A DNA stretch of 64,000 nt from Methanobacterium bryantii (lineage in GTDB: Archaea; Methanobacteriota; Methanobacteria; Methanobacteriales; Methanobacteriaceae), in the NCBI RefSeq assembly GCF_002287175.1, contig NZ_LMVM01000038.1, forward strand, positions 1 through 64,000, given 5' to 3'. Under the pieces are notes generated by a model. The model ran no database searches. It worked only from the letters and a program-made list of their open reading frames with translations, and was not told the DNA's origin. Made by a program: the position numbers and the translations under genes. Shown in pieces: positions 45,696 to 55,096 of the stretch; positions within the stretch are counted from its first letter, which is position 1, and each line of letters starts with the position of its first letter.

Positions 45696-46091
45696 ATGGA
45701 TAAAATTAAGGATAAAAATTTAAAAGTAAATCTAGAGAATGTACAAGAAGATCTTAATACTGTTTTAAGAGAGCTACTTGAAACAAATAAATTCTCTTCA
45801 CCAAGTAATGAACGATTAGAAAAAGATCGTGAACTGCTTGAAGATGCACTTGAAAATACGTCCAATCTACATGAAATCAAAAAAATAACAAGACTACTGC
45901 AGCTCATACACGGAGCACTCGATGAATACCAGCATAGACAAAAACCACGCATGATCCCACGTAATTATACCTTACGTGAAGACCAAATACGTAAAATCAA
46001 AGATTATGCCGCAGATAATCAGTTAAACAATGTCAGTGCAGGATTAAGAGATTTAATTGATATAGCTTTTGATGCGATGAAGAATAAATAG
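45696..46091 (+). CDS. Ribbon-helix-helix DNA-binding protein with N-terminal helical domain
   Basis: This 131-residue protein has a helical N-terminal part (ENVQEDLNTVLRELLE...LHEIKKITRLLQLIHGAL) and a C-terminal RHH-like segment from about residue 89: RNYTLREDQIRKIKDYAADNQ then LNNVSAGLRDLIDIAF, i.e. strand, helix, helix. RHH dimers bind palindromes, and one lies directly upstream. The partner or target genes are not evident; the following region holds only a pseudogene. Confidence 0.78.
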   Translation: MDKIKDKNLKVNLENVQEDLNTVLRELLETNKFSSPSNERLEKDRELLEDALENTSNLHEIKKITRLLQLIHGALDEYQHRQKPRMIPRNYTLREDQIRKIKDYAADNQLNNVSAGLRDLIDIAFDAMKNK

Positions 46092-46497
46092 GAGATATGG
46101 ATTTTACAAATTGCCTTAAAAATGTTTTATAGGTTTCATAATGTGTAATCACATTTTCAGAGCCAGTTTAAAAAAAATATTGCATGTCCATACAAATATC
46201 TTAAACATTAGGAGGCTATCCAGTTAATGACCATATCATCTATTAAGTGCTTTAAAAAGATAAAACAGGGTTTCAACTGATCAAACAGTTAATATGAGCA
46301 CATTTGCTAGTTATAATTGTTTAAAAGTTCAGTTCATGCATAAATTAAAATTTCACCCCACCGTAGAAAGCATCAATACAAACTCTGCAAATTTATCTAA
46401 AGCCATATTCGAAAAACTTCTTTAACTTCCCCTTCTCCATTTTGTGCACTAATAAAATTTATTCATGGACTTTTTGCATCCATACACGTGTGTTTAT
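46092..46497. other. Gene-poor region, possible remnants
   Basis: Only short frames with many stops are visible. A few minus-strand peptide-like stretches near 46380-46440 could belong to the decayed flavoprotein region but are too short to identify. Confidence 0.3.
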
Positions 46498-46905
46498 CTA
46501 TTTATTTCTTCTTTTTATACTGTTTTTCCCATAGGCTTCTGTCATTGCACTGCTACCTTTAATATCACCAATATTTCGAGCTCCAGTTCCATAGATTACA
46601 CTTTTTTCTTTCGCGCCACTAAGTACAGGAGTAAATCCCCCAAATCTCCATATAATCCTTTCAAGAGCCTGTTTTCTTGTGACTGCGCAGTTGCAATGAA
46701 ATAAAAGTCTTTATCTTTGATTTCCATATATCTTGATATGTTCTGTCAATTAGAGTTTTCATCTGCGCCCATGGTATAAATAAACAGGTGTTGCCATGAC
46801 AATCACATCAGCTGCAACCCTCTTATCCATGACTTCCGCCAATCATGATCACAGATATATCCATTTCTTTTACAAGTATCACAGGGCATACAATAATTAA
46901 TTTTC
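46498..46905 (-). pseudogene. Decayed NADPH-dependent FMN reductase-like flavoprotein gene
   Basis: In shifting minus-strand frames one reads CMPCDTCKRNGYICDHDW, ADVIVMATPVYLYTMG, then MKTLIDRTY, YMEIKDKDFYFIATA, FGGFTPVLSGAKEKSVIYGTGARNIGDIKGSSAMTEAYGK. These are in the right order for a flavodoxin-fold FMN reductase (iron-sulfur flavoprotein type). At least three frameshifts and internal stops break it, and the N-terminal Rossmann-like start is missing next to a hairpin cluster. Confidence 0.8.
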
Positions 46906-47329
46906 TTATCTTAAAAAAAATTTTAATAAACTTCGTTATAGGCTCATATAACGAAGCACGCAAAAATTTATTTTTGCGCGTCAAAAATCTTGTGATTTTT
47001 GACAGTAAATTTCGATATAATTATAAAAAATATACCAGTTTAACTATCTAACAAAAAGTTAAAACTTTAAAAATTAACGCTTTTTCTATTGCCCAGCCCC
47101 ATATGTCATGGGTTATTTTTAGCAATTTATTCTAAATAAACAAATAATTATTTTATTTATTAATTTTCCATTAGATATAACACAAATTAAACTAAAAAAA
47201 TAAGAAAAATTAAAAAAAAATAGAATTTATTATAAAAATAAAACTAAATTATAAAAGTTCATCTCTTAAATTGAGGGTATCTAAATACCTAAACTAATAA
47301 AAAAATGAGAAAGAAGTAAAATTAAATAA
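46906..47329. repeat. Hairpin cluster and duplicated purA 3' end
   Basis: Three perfect hairpins stand side by side: 46931-46956 (CTTCGTTATA), 46959-46978 (CGCAAAAAT) and 46980-47003 (GTCAAAAATC). Further on, a 25-bp segment matching the last codons of purA (AATTATAAAAGTTCATCTC...) occurs at 47248-47272, 80 bp from the real gene end. Confidence 0.7.
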
Positions 47330-48352
47330 TTATAAAAGTTCATCTCTTAAATCAATGGTATCTTCAAGGTCAGGTCCTGTTGAAATTATAGTTACAGGAA
47401 CACCTGTTTCGCCTTCGATTTCTTCTATAAACTTTTTAACTTCTCCAGGAAGTTTAGAATAGTCTGTTACATTTTCACAGTTTGGGAAAAGTTTATCTAC
47501 ACAGGTTAATGCGATTTGAGTTGCACCGTTTATCATACAGGATTCCCTTGCAAGTTCCATGTCAAACAGTCCTACTCTTCGCCTACGGCCGGTTACGGTA
47601 CCATATTCTTCAATACCCATTTCTTCAGCTTTTTCCTGTGTTATTTCAGTTGCAAAAGGTCCTTCACCAACTCTAGTTATATAAGATTTAAAAACAGCTA
47701 TTACTTCATCAATCCTGGTTGGTCCCACACCTACATCAGCTGCAAATGTGCTCGCTGTTGTGTCTTTGCTTGTTACATAGGGATATGTACCGTAGTAAAG
47801 AGAGAGGCCGAATCCCTGAGATCCTTCAATAAAAACCTCTTTATCATCATCTAATGCGTCGTTTACTTCTTGAGGAACATTTGTTAGATAATCTTCAAGT
47901 TCTTCATATTGTTCTGCAAGTTTTATAGTCCTCATAACTCTGTCGGAGTTTGCAGGTCCGCATCCAGTTCCAGTACTTCCTATTTTATTTTTAAGATAAT
48001 CAGAAGCCTGATCCTGTTCTTTATGTTTGTTTTCGATAATTGCGCATCTATAATCAACAAAAGTCCTGTCCCTAACGTTATATTTATTTAAATATTCCAT
48101 TTCATGCATGAAAACTTCAGGATCGACCAGTACTCCTGCTCCAATGAGCATTCTTGCACCAGTATGTACAAATCCGGAAGGAGTTAATCTTAATCCATAT
48201 TTTTCGCCGTGAATTTCAACAGAGTGGCCTGCGTTTGGGCCTACACCTGCTCTTGCTATAATGTCTGGTTTATCATTGTCACAAAGATAAGTGATACATT
48301 TACCTTTACCTTCATCTCCCCAGGCGCCACCAACTAATATACTACATGTCAT
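47330..48352 (-). CDS. purA: Adenylosuccinate synthetase
   Basis: This 340-residue enzyme joins IMP and aspartate with GTP on the way to AMP. The N-terminal GTP loop GGAWGDEGKGK is present, as are NAGHSVEIHGEKYGLRLTPSG, GSTGTGCGPA, EGSQGFGLSLYYGTYPYVTS and TGRRRRVGLFD. The shorter length is usual for methanogens (bacterial enzymes ~430). Ribosome binding site GGAGAA lies upstream. Confidence 0.95.
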   Translation of the reverse strand: MTCSILVGGAWGDEGKGKCITYLCDNDKPDIIARAGVGPNAGHSVEIHGEKYGLRLTPSGFVHTGARMLIGAGVLVDPEVFMHEMEYLNKYNVRDRTFVDYRCAIIENKHKEQDQASDYLKNKIGSTGTGCGPANSDRVMRTIKLAEQYEELEDYLTNVPQEVNDALDDDKEVFIEGSQGFGLSLYYGTYPYVTSKDTTASTFAADVGVGPTRIDEVIAVFKSYITRVGEGPFATEITQEKAEEMGIEEYGTVTGRRRRVGLFDMELARESCMINGATQIALTCVDKLFPNCENVTDYSKLPGEVKKFIEEIEGETGVPVTIISTGPDLEDTIDLRDELL

Positions 48353-49462
48353 ATTTTAATTCTCCATAATTATTCGCCTCTTATACTATGGGAAGACCTT
48401 GATAAAAATCTTTCCCCTAAGAGTTTGAAGTTTTATATTAATTTATTTAAAAATCATGAAAACATTTGAAACTAAGTTTATCTTTTAAATTACATGTTAT
48501 TTTTTATAATGTACCCTTAAAATCGTTGAATTAATTTTTTATAGTTTCTCCATTGGTTTAATTCTAATTTTGTTAAACCATCTTTTTTTACAATACCTTT
48601 AAAAAATATTAAAATTCACTTTTTAATATCCCCATGTATTGCCGTAGTTAATTTGTCATTTATTATATAAAGATTAACTGCAAATTTTCATACATAGCTA
48701 ATGCTCAATTTACAGGTACTTGAAACCATATTTGTAATTAATCTAAATCATTCAGTAAAAATTATATAATATTTTAAAATATTTCAGTTAAACACATCAC
48801 ACTTGAAAATAAAGAGATTCGAATAAACACGCCATTTACAAGTAATTCAATACAACCATTAAATCAATTAAATATTTTTTATAACATTCAGTTAAATATA
48901 TCACACCTTAAAATAAAGTATTACTTGCCGTTATACTCAGATTCAAATGTAAATACATCCTTTACTAAAATAGAATAAATATACAATCCTTAAATCTACC
49001 AATAAATCATCCCCCGTATTTCAATAAAATATATCCATTCAAAAATAAAGTATTACATACTATCGTACTCAGATTCAAATGTAAACACACTATTTACAAC
49101 TAATTCAATAAAATACGACCATTAAACTAATTAAATATTTTTTATAACATTCAGTTAAATATATCACATCTAAAAATAAAGTATTACTAGTGATATCATA
49201 CTCAGATTCAAATGTAAATACATCCTTTACTAAAATAGAATAAATATACAATCCTTAAATCTACCAATAAATCATCCCCCGTATTTCAATAAAATATATC
49301 CATTCAAAAATAAAGTATTACATACTATCGTACTCAGATTCAAATGTAAACACACTATTTACAACTAATTCAATAAAATACGACCATTAAACTAATTAAA
49401 TATTTTTTATAACATTCAGTTAAATATATCACATCTAAAAATAAAGTATTACTAGTGATATC
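48353..49462. repeat. Tandem array of ~133-bp units derived from a promoter and start-codon region
   Basis: Units beginning (A/G)TACTCAGATTCAAATGTAAA recur at 48933, 49066, 49199 and 49331, with an older diverged copy before 48933. Alternate units are nearly identical (A-B-A-B, 266-bp super-period). The last junction, GATATCATGCTCAGGTTTGAAGGT-like, is the start of the next gene; the other copies have ATA or GTA where the gene has ATG. Each B unit carries the TATA-like ATTTTTTATAAC. The first 400 bp of the gap show no repeat. Confidence 0.8.
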
Positions 49463-49786
49463 ATGCTCAGGTTTGAAGGTATAAAAGAATATGATACAGC
49501 TGAAAGTATCCAGACTGCACGTGAATGCGCCATAATATTTTCAGATGATGAATTACCTAAAAACATATGTAAAGACATTGAAGAAACGCTGAATAGATAT
49601 GAATTCAGTAAAAAAGAAAAAGTAGAGATCGAAGTTAGATACATAAAGAATGTTGCTGAAATTATTGTGTCTGTTCACTGCCCTTTAAGACGTTTGGTTG
49701 GTAAAAGCGATGAACAGATTCTGCGCGGCCTTAAAAATTACAGGTCCCGTTTTGAAGATTACTACAACAATATAAAACCTTACTAA
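49463..49786 (+). CDS. Conserved-looking protein of unknown function
   Basis: This 107-residue acidic protein (MLRFEGIKEYDTAESIQTARECAIIFSDDELPKN, then VEIEVRYIKNVAEIIVSVHCPLRRLVGKSDEQILRGL) looks like an alpha/beta domain. No family recognised. The first codons match the repeat array upstream, so the start region itself belongs to the repeated unit. There is no clear Shine-Dalgarno sequence before the ATG. Confidence 0.72.
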   Translation: MLRFEGIKEYDTAESIQTARECAIIFSDDELPKNICKDIEETLNRYEFSKKEKVEIEVRYIKNVAEIIVSVHCPLRRLVGKSDEQILRGLKNYRSRFEDYYNNIKPY

Positions 49787-49816
49787 ACCTTTTTTTAAAT
49801 TTCTTATTTTAAGCCA

Positions 49817-51208
49817 TTAATATTTAGATAATTCAGCAATTATATTTACAATGTTTTTAATGGCAAGCCTGAAGTCTTCTATCCTTATATTTTCATTTGG
49901 AGAATGTACCAAAGAGCCCCAGTATTCTGCACCTGTAGAAACTGTTGGGATACCTAATTTATTTATGAAATTATAAATAGGACTGCTTCCAACAGATACT
50001 GGATAAATTAAAGGTTCCATACCGTATGTTTTTCTAGTTGCATCCCTGATTATATCCACTGCAAATGAGGATGGCGGTGTTTTAGCTGATTCATAGCCGT
50101 AATGATACTTAACCTCAACATCACTGAATCCATATTTTTCTATATGTTCATGGAGATTTTCAAGAAGCTTTTCAGGTGTCTGCCCTGGGAAAAGTCTAAA
50201 GTCTACTTTAACAAGGGCTTCACTTGGAACTATAGTTTTGGTTCCCTCTCCAATGTAACCTGATTTTATACCATCGATGTTGCATGTTGGTTTTAAATAT
50301 AATGACTTTAATGCATTCAAACTCGTAGAGTTTGATGCAGCAAAGTTTTTACCAGCTTCAAATCCCTGAAATTCCCCTGCAAATTCAGCCAACCCGTATT
50401 CTTTTTTCACTTCCTCGACGTCAAAAGGAATCTGCTTTAAAAGCTCTTCATCTTCTTTACTTATATTTATATCCTCATAAAATCCCTCAATTAAGATTTT
50501 ACCTTTTTCATCTCTAAGACTGCTTAAAAACTCCACTAATCTCCAGACAGGATTGGGCACTAAACCTGCCCTGCCGGAATGCACGTCCCTATCAGCTTTC
50601 TTAACAAAAAATTCAAAAAATGCAAGCCCCTTGTAACCGAGCTTTACAGATGGTCTTCCGTTTTCATGCCTATCGCCAGATTCCCAGACACCGATATCTG
50701 CTTCAAAGAGGTCTTTATATTTTTCAATATATTTTGGGAGTGAAACACCTCCAACCTCTTCCTCGCCTTCAAAGACAAATTTCACAGCCACTGGAAGATC
50801 ACCTGCTGTTTTTAAAATAGATTCTACAGCTTTAACTCGAGCTATAATATTCCCCTTGTTGTCTGCAACTCCCCTTGCAAATATTTTGCCGTCTCTAATT
50901 GCCGGCTCAAAAGGCGGGCTCGTCCACAGCTCCAGTGGATCTGCCGGCTGCACGTCATAGTGGTTGTAAAAAATAATTGTTTTACTGTAATGTGCAGGCT
51001 TGTATTCCCCATATATTACCGGATTTGCACCTTCCATCTCCAGTATTTGAACATTCAATCCAGATTCTTCAAAAATTTCTTTGATCCTTGTTACACACTC
51101 TTTTATACCTTCATCTTGCGTAGATATAGACGGAATGGAACATATTGATTTAAGGTCTTCAATAAATGTGTCAAAGTTTTCATCCACGTATTCCAGTGCC
51201 CTTTGCAT
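49817..51208 (-). CDS. M20 family metallopeptidase (dipeptidase-like)
   Basis: This 463-residue zinc peptidase has IFYNHYDVQP (metal His-Asp), ARGVADNKGN (bridging Asp), FEGEEEVGG (catalytic Glu-Glu) and a C-terminal metal His in SLVHSPNENI. An insertion dimerisation domain lies at about 200-330 with DVHSGRAG. It probably trims dipeptides or acylated amino acids in the cytosol. Confidence 0.92.
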   Translation of the reverse strand: MQRALEYVDENFDTFIEDLKSICSIPSISTQDEGIKECVTRIKEIFEESGLNVQILEMEGANPVIYGEYKPAHYSKTIIFYNHYDVQPADPLELWTSPPFEPAIRDGKIFARGVADNKGNIIARVKAVESILKTAGDLPVAVKFVFEGEEEVGGVSLPKYIEKYKDLFEADIGVWESGDRHENGRPSVKLGYKGLAFFEFFVKKADRDVHSGRAGLVPNPVWRLVEFLSSLRDEKGKILIEGFYEDINISKEDEELLKQIPFDVEEVKKEYGLAEFAGEFQGFEAGKNFAASNSTSLNALKSLYLKPTCNIDGIKSGYIGEGTKTIVPSEALVKVDFRLFPGQTPEKLLENLHEHIEKYGFSDVEVKYHYGYESAKTPPSSFAVDIIRDATRKTYGMEPLIYPVSVGSSPIYNFINKLGIPTVSTGAEYWGSLVHSPNENIRIEDFRLAIKNIVNIIAELSKY

Positions 51209-51574
51209 TAAATCACCTGATAATTTAAAATCAATGTTTATTCTCTAAATTATAATGTTAATATAACTTAAGAAATCCCTTGGGAAAATTTGATTTAATT
51301 CATTTTTTGTTTTGATTTTGAAGATGTTTTTTTTAGATTTCCTAAAAACTTTCTTAATCCCGTTATCTGAAATATTTGAAGATTTGAATTTATTTGCTTC
51401 AGCCTACTACTTGAGCCGCCAGCGGCTTAAGTAGTAATTTAAAGCTATTAATAAACAAGATATCTAGATAGTTAGGACTAAAAAATATAATTTATTTTGA
51501 TAATTAAAAATAAAGAAAAAATCATATTTAGTTAAAAATTAAGAAAATAAGAAAAAAGTAGGTATTTAATTCAA
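51209..51574. other. Intergenic region with a 15-bp stem
   Basis: TACTACTTGAGCCGC (51405-51419) pairs with GCGGCTTAAGTAGTA (51422-51436), one mismatch and 2-nt loop. It lies 140 bp beyond the dapL stop and could be a terminator or member of the hairpin family. No gene is seen. Confidence 0.55.
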
Positions 51575-52810
51575 TTAGAAGGATAATTTAGATATCCTGT
51601 TCATTGCTTCTTTTGTATTTTCAAGTGTGTTAAATGCGGTTAATCTAAAGTAGCCTTCACCACTTGGACCAAATCCTACACCGGGTGTACCTACAACATG
51701 GGCTTTATCTAACAGGGTGTCGAAGAATTCCCATGAATCCATGCCGTTTGGTGTTTTAACCCATATATAAGGTGAGTTAACTCCACCGTAAATTTTAAGG
51801 CCGATGTTTGTCAGGCTTTCCCTTATAATTTCGGCATTTTTCATATAGTAATCAATTGATTCTTTAATTTCTTTCTGTCCTTCAGGGGAATAAACTGCTT
51901 TAGCAGCAGCCTGTATTGGGTAAGAGACACCATTGAACTTGGTTGTCTGCCTCCTGTTCCACAGAGGGTTTAAAGCTTGAGGATTTCCTTCCCCGTCATA
52001 TCCCATGAGTTCTTTAGGTACTACAGTGCATGCACATCGGGTACCTGTAAACCCTGCATTTTTAGAGAAGCTTCTAAATTCAATTGCTACTTCTTTTGCC
52101 CCTTCAATTTCATAGATACTGTGAGGGATGTTGTCTTCACGTATGTAAGCTTCGTAAGCAGCGTCAAAGAGAATTATTGCATCATTTTCTTTGGCGTAGT
52201 TCACCCATTTAGCTAACTGTTCTTTTGTAAGTGCGGTACCTGTTGGGTTGTTTGGGAAACATAAATAGATTAAGTCTACATCTTCTTCGGGGAGTGCAGG
52301 TACAAGGTCATTTTCTTCTGTGCATGGAAGGTAAACAAGTCCCTGGTATTTTCCGTCTTCTCCCATAGGACCGCCACGTCCTGCCATGATATTAGTTTCC
52401 ACATAAACCGGGTAAACAGGGTCTGTTATTGCTATTACATTATCAAGGCCGAATATTTCCTGGATGTTTCCTGTATCGCATTTTGCCCCGTCGCTGATGA
52501 ATACTTCATCATTGTCCAGCTTAATTCCCCTTGGAGTGTAATCATTTTTGATGATTTCTTCAATTAGAAAATCGTATCCCTGTTCTGGCCCGTATCCTCT
52601 AAATGTGTCGGCCTGGCCCATTTCATCCACTGCATTTTTGAATTCTTTTACTACAGCCTTTGGTAACGGCCTTGTGACATCCCCAATACCCATACGGATG
52701 ACATCAGCGTCAGGGTGTTCTTTTTGATATTTATCAACACGGTGAGCAATTTCTGCAAATATATAACTGCTTTTAAGTAATAGATAGTTTTCATTAATTT
52801 TGACTGTCAT
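51575..52810 (-). CDS. dapL: LL-diaminopimelate aminotransferase
   Basis: This 411-residue PLP enzyme makes LL-diaminopimelate from tetrahydrodipicolinate in the short lysine route used by Methanobacteriales. Motifs are IRMGIGDVTRPLP, FISDGAKCDTGNIQ, LCFPNNPTGTAL, LFDAAYEAYI and the PLP-lysine loop FRSFSKNAGFTGTRC. The closing VGFGPSGEGYFRL with the substrate-binding Arg is intact. Confidence 0.95.
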   Translation of the reverse strand: MTVKINENYLLLKSSYIFAEIAHRVDKYQKEHPDADVIRMGIGDVTRPLPKAVVKEFKNAVDEMGQADTFRGYGPEQGYDFLIEEIIKNDYTPRGIKLDNDEVFISDGAKCDTGNIQEIFGLDNVIAITDPVYPVYVETNIMAGRGGPMGEDGKYQGLVYLPCTEENDLVPALPEEDVDLIYLCFPNNPTGTALTKEQLAKWVNYAKENDAIILFDAAYEAYIREDNIPHSIYEIEGAKEVAIEFRSFSKNAGFTGTRCACTVVPKELMGYDGEGNPQALNPLWNRRQTTKFNGVSYPIQAAAKAVYSPEGQKEIKESIDYYMKNAEIIRESLTNIGLKIYGGVNSPYIWVKTPNGMDSWEFFDTLLDKAHVVGTPGVGFGPSGEGYFRLTAFNTLENTKEAMNRISKLSF

Positions 52811-53227
52811 TTTAAGTCCTCTTCCTCTTTAAGTTCTAATTATATATTGGTTAATTTATTTATTCATTTGTGTGCGAAGTAAAACTTTACTTACCATCAA
52901 CTTACAAAGCTACAAAATCTTTTGAAGCTGTAAAATGAAGCTTAAGCACTACCAAAAAAAACTTAGTTTTTGAAGTGTCAGGAAACCTTGAAATTCTGTA
53001 AATTCAAGAGTTTTCTGGCTTCAAAATCCCATCTTGTGAAGGTTTCATTCAGATGAGTCATTACAACTATTTATGTGCAAAGTAAAAATCTTACTTACCA
53101 TCCCAATTTCCACCCTAAATTCAACCCATCAAAAACCTTTAAGCTATGAAAATTTTTTTTGCTTTCTAGCATCACATATTGTGAAGGTTTCATCCAAAAA
53201 TCATGGATTAAATCATTCATTTTTTTT
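52811..53227. repeat. Decayed copies of the gltX 3' end
   Basis: Segments like TTTATGTGCAAAGTAAAA...CTTACTTACC, the complement of the last gltX codons, occur near 52870 and 53072 besides the real end at about 53232. A TTGTGAAGGTTTCAT(T/C)C block occurs at about 53037 and 53172. Small hairpin-like pieces lie between. No ORF is seen. Confidence 0.65.
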
Positions 53228-55042
53228 TTATTTATGTGCAAAGTAAAACCTTAACTTACCGTCAACTATTTCATCTAACCTTGCAAATCCAAACCGCTCA
53301 AACTGCACAATATCATTAACTTTCAGGTCCTTGCACGAAGGTTCTGCAAGACCAGCTGTGACACTTGCATCAGGCATTACAACTTCTACTTTCAGGTTAT
53401 ATTCTGCAGGGATCCAGTGAATAAACTGGGCGCCGACTTTCTTAGCATCTTCAAAGTTTGAATTATACACGACCCCAATATAATCTTTTTCTGCATCCGC
53501 ATAGTCTAATCTGAAAATAATTATATTCAGTGCATCCATAAGCCTTATAGCTTTATAAAACAGTTTATCAGCGAGCTCATATTCTAATTCTTTTGCAAAT
53601 TCTAGAATATCTGAATCAATTTGAGTATCTTCCACAATATGGTCATCTACTATTGGAATTTCTTTAAATCCTTCGTATAAATCTTCTTTTACAAGATAAA
53701 CTTCGCCGTTGAATGGAATTTCACGGTATCCTCGATCTAAAAAGTCGGGGTGTAACGGCCTCTTAACTATTTCCTTATTTTCTTGAGGGAAATCATCTAT
53801 TATAACTTCTTCAGGGTTCCAGACAAAGAAATACCTGTTTGCAGCTTCTTCTAAAATCGCACGGTTTAACCCGTATATTTTCTTCCAGCTTACAACTGAA
53901 TCAGCCATTTTAACGCCTATTTCATTCATAAGCTCCTGAATGGCTTCTTTCATTATTCCTCGCTTTGCAATGGCCCTTATTGTTCCGAGTCTTGGGTCAT
54001 TCCAGCCAGAATAAATACCTTCATCTATACCTGCCCTTGCTTTAGAAGTACTTAAAGCAATGTCTTCCATTTTAAGTCGTCCATAGTGTATGAAAACGGG
54101 TATGTCCCAGCCGAAGTAGTTGTATAAATACTTCTGTTTTTCAGAATTTGCAAGGTGATCTTTTCCACGTAAGACATGTGTGATTCCACACAGGTGATCA
54201 TCTACAGCCACGGAGAAATTCATCATGGGGTAAATCTTATATTTTCTGCCAATACGAGGGTGTTCAGCATCTACAATCCTCATTATAGCATAATCCCTTA
54301 TTGCAGGGTTTTTATGTTCTATGTCAGTTTTAACTCGAAGTACTGCTTCCCCTTCATCAAGGTTTTCCATATTCCTCCAGCGCTTGAGATTCTCTTCCAC
54401 ACTTAAATCCCTGCATGGGCATGCTAATGATTGATCTTTTAGTTTTTTGAATTCTCCGGCTTCACAGTCGCACATGTAAGCTGCACCCATTTCAATGAGC
54501 TTTTCTGCATATTCATAATAAATTGGAAGCCTGTCACTTTGAATGATTTTCTCATCAATTTCAACACCCATCCACTGAAGGTCTTCATCTATCATTTCGT
54601 AAGCATCAGGGTCGACTCTACGTGGATCGGTATCTTCAATACGGAGAACCAGTTTGCCGCCGTATCTCTTTACATATTCATTATTTAAAACAGCTGCCCT
54701 TGCATGCCCTATATGGAGTGGTCCACTAGGATTAGGTGCAAACCTTAAGACAACTTCACCTTTAACATCTGGAAGGTCCACGAGTCCTTTTTGCTCTACT
54801 TTTTTTTCTTTTTCTACTAATCCGCCCCGCTTTTCAAGTTCGCTGGTCTGAGTTTCTGGATCCATAGAATTAACTTTTCCAACAACTTGGCCTGCAAGTT
54901 TAGAAACTTCTTTTGCCTGGTTTCTAAACTCTGCATGGGAACTCATAATACTGCCGATTACAGCACCGATCTGGGCTGTTCCCTTATGTTTAACTGCATT
55001 TATAAGGGCATATTTATATAAAAGGTCTTCTAAATCACTCAT
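53228..55042 (-). CDS. gltX: Glutamyl-tRNA synthetase, archaeal type
   Basis: This 604-residue class I synthetase charges tRNA-Glu (and probably tRNA-Gln, later amidated by GatDE). After an archaeal N-terminal helical extension it has RFAPNPSGPLHIGHARA (HIGH motif), the Rossmann core, the KMSKS-like ALSTSKARAGI, and a beta-barrel anticodon domain. The ATG four codons into the frame was chosen as the preceding GTG is part of the GGTGAT ribosome binding site. Confidence 0.95.
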   Translation of the reverse strand: MSDLEDLLYKYALINAVKHKGTAQIGAVIGSIMSSHAEFRNQAKEVSKLAGQVVGKVNSMDPETQTSELEKRGGLVEKEKKVEQKGLVDLPDVKGEVVLRFAPNPSGPLHIGHARAAVLNNEYVKRYGGKLVLRIEDTDPRRVDPDAYEMIDEDLQWMGVEIDEKIIQSDRLPIYYEYAEKLIEMGAAYMCDCEAGEFKKLKDQSLACPCRDLSVEENLKRWRNMENLDEGEAVLRVKTDIEHKNPAIRDYAIMRIVDAEHPRIGRKYKIYPMMNFSVAVDDHLCGITHVLRGKDHLANSEKQKYLYNYFGWDIPVFIHYGRLKMEDIALSTSKARAGIDEGIYSGWNDPRLGTIRAIAKRGIMKEAIQELMNEIGVKMADSVVSWKKIYGLNRAILEEAANRYFFVWNPEEVIIDDFPQENKEIVKRPLHPDFLDRGYREIPFNGEVYLVKEDLYEGFKEIPIVDDHIVEDTQIDSDILEFAKELEYELADKLFYKAIRLMDALNIIIFRLDYADAEKDYIGVVYNSNFEDAKKVGAQFIHWIPAEYNLKVEVVMPDASVTAGLAEPSCKDLKVNDIVQFERFGFARLDEIVDGKLRFYFAHK

Positions 55043-55096
55043 AAAATCACCCACAGAAATAAATAATTAAAATAAATAAGTAAATATAAAAAAGTT

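Noticed and set aside
46465..46704. 79-codon plus-strand frame
   Set aside because: The minus strand here holds clear FMN-reductase fragments; the plus frame is a shadow of the pseudogene.
48800..49462. CRISPR array
   Set aside because: Units are ~133 bp, contiguous without unique spacers, and match the promoter and start of the next gene; no cas genes are near.
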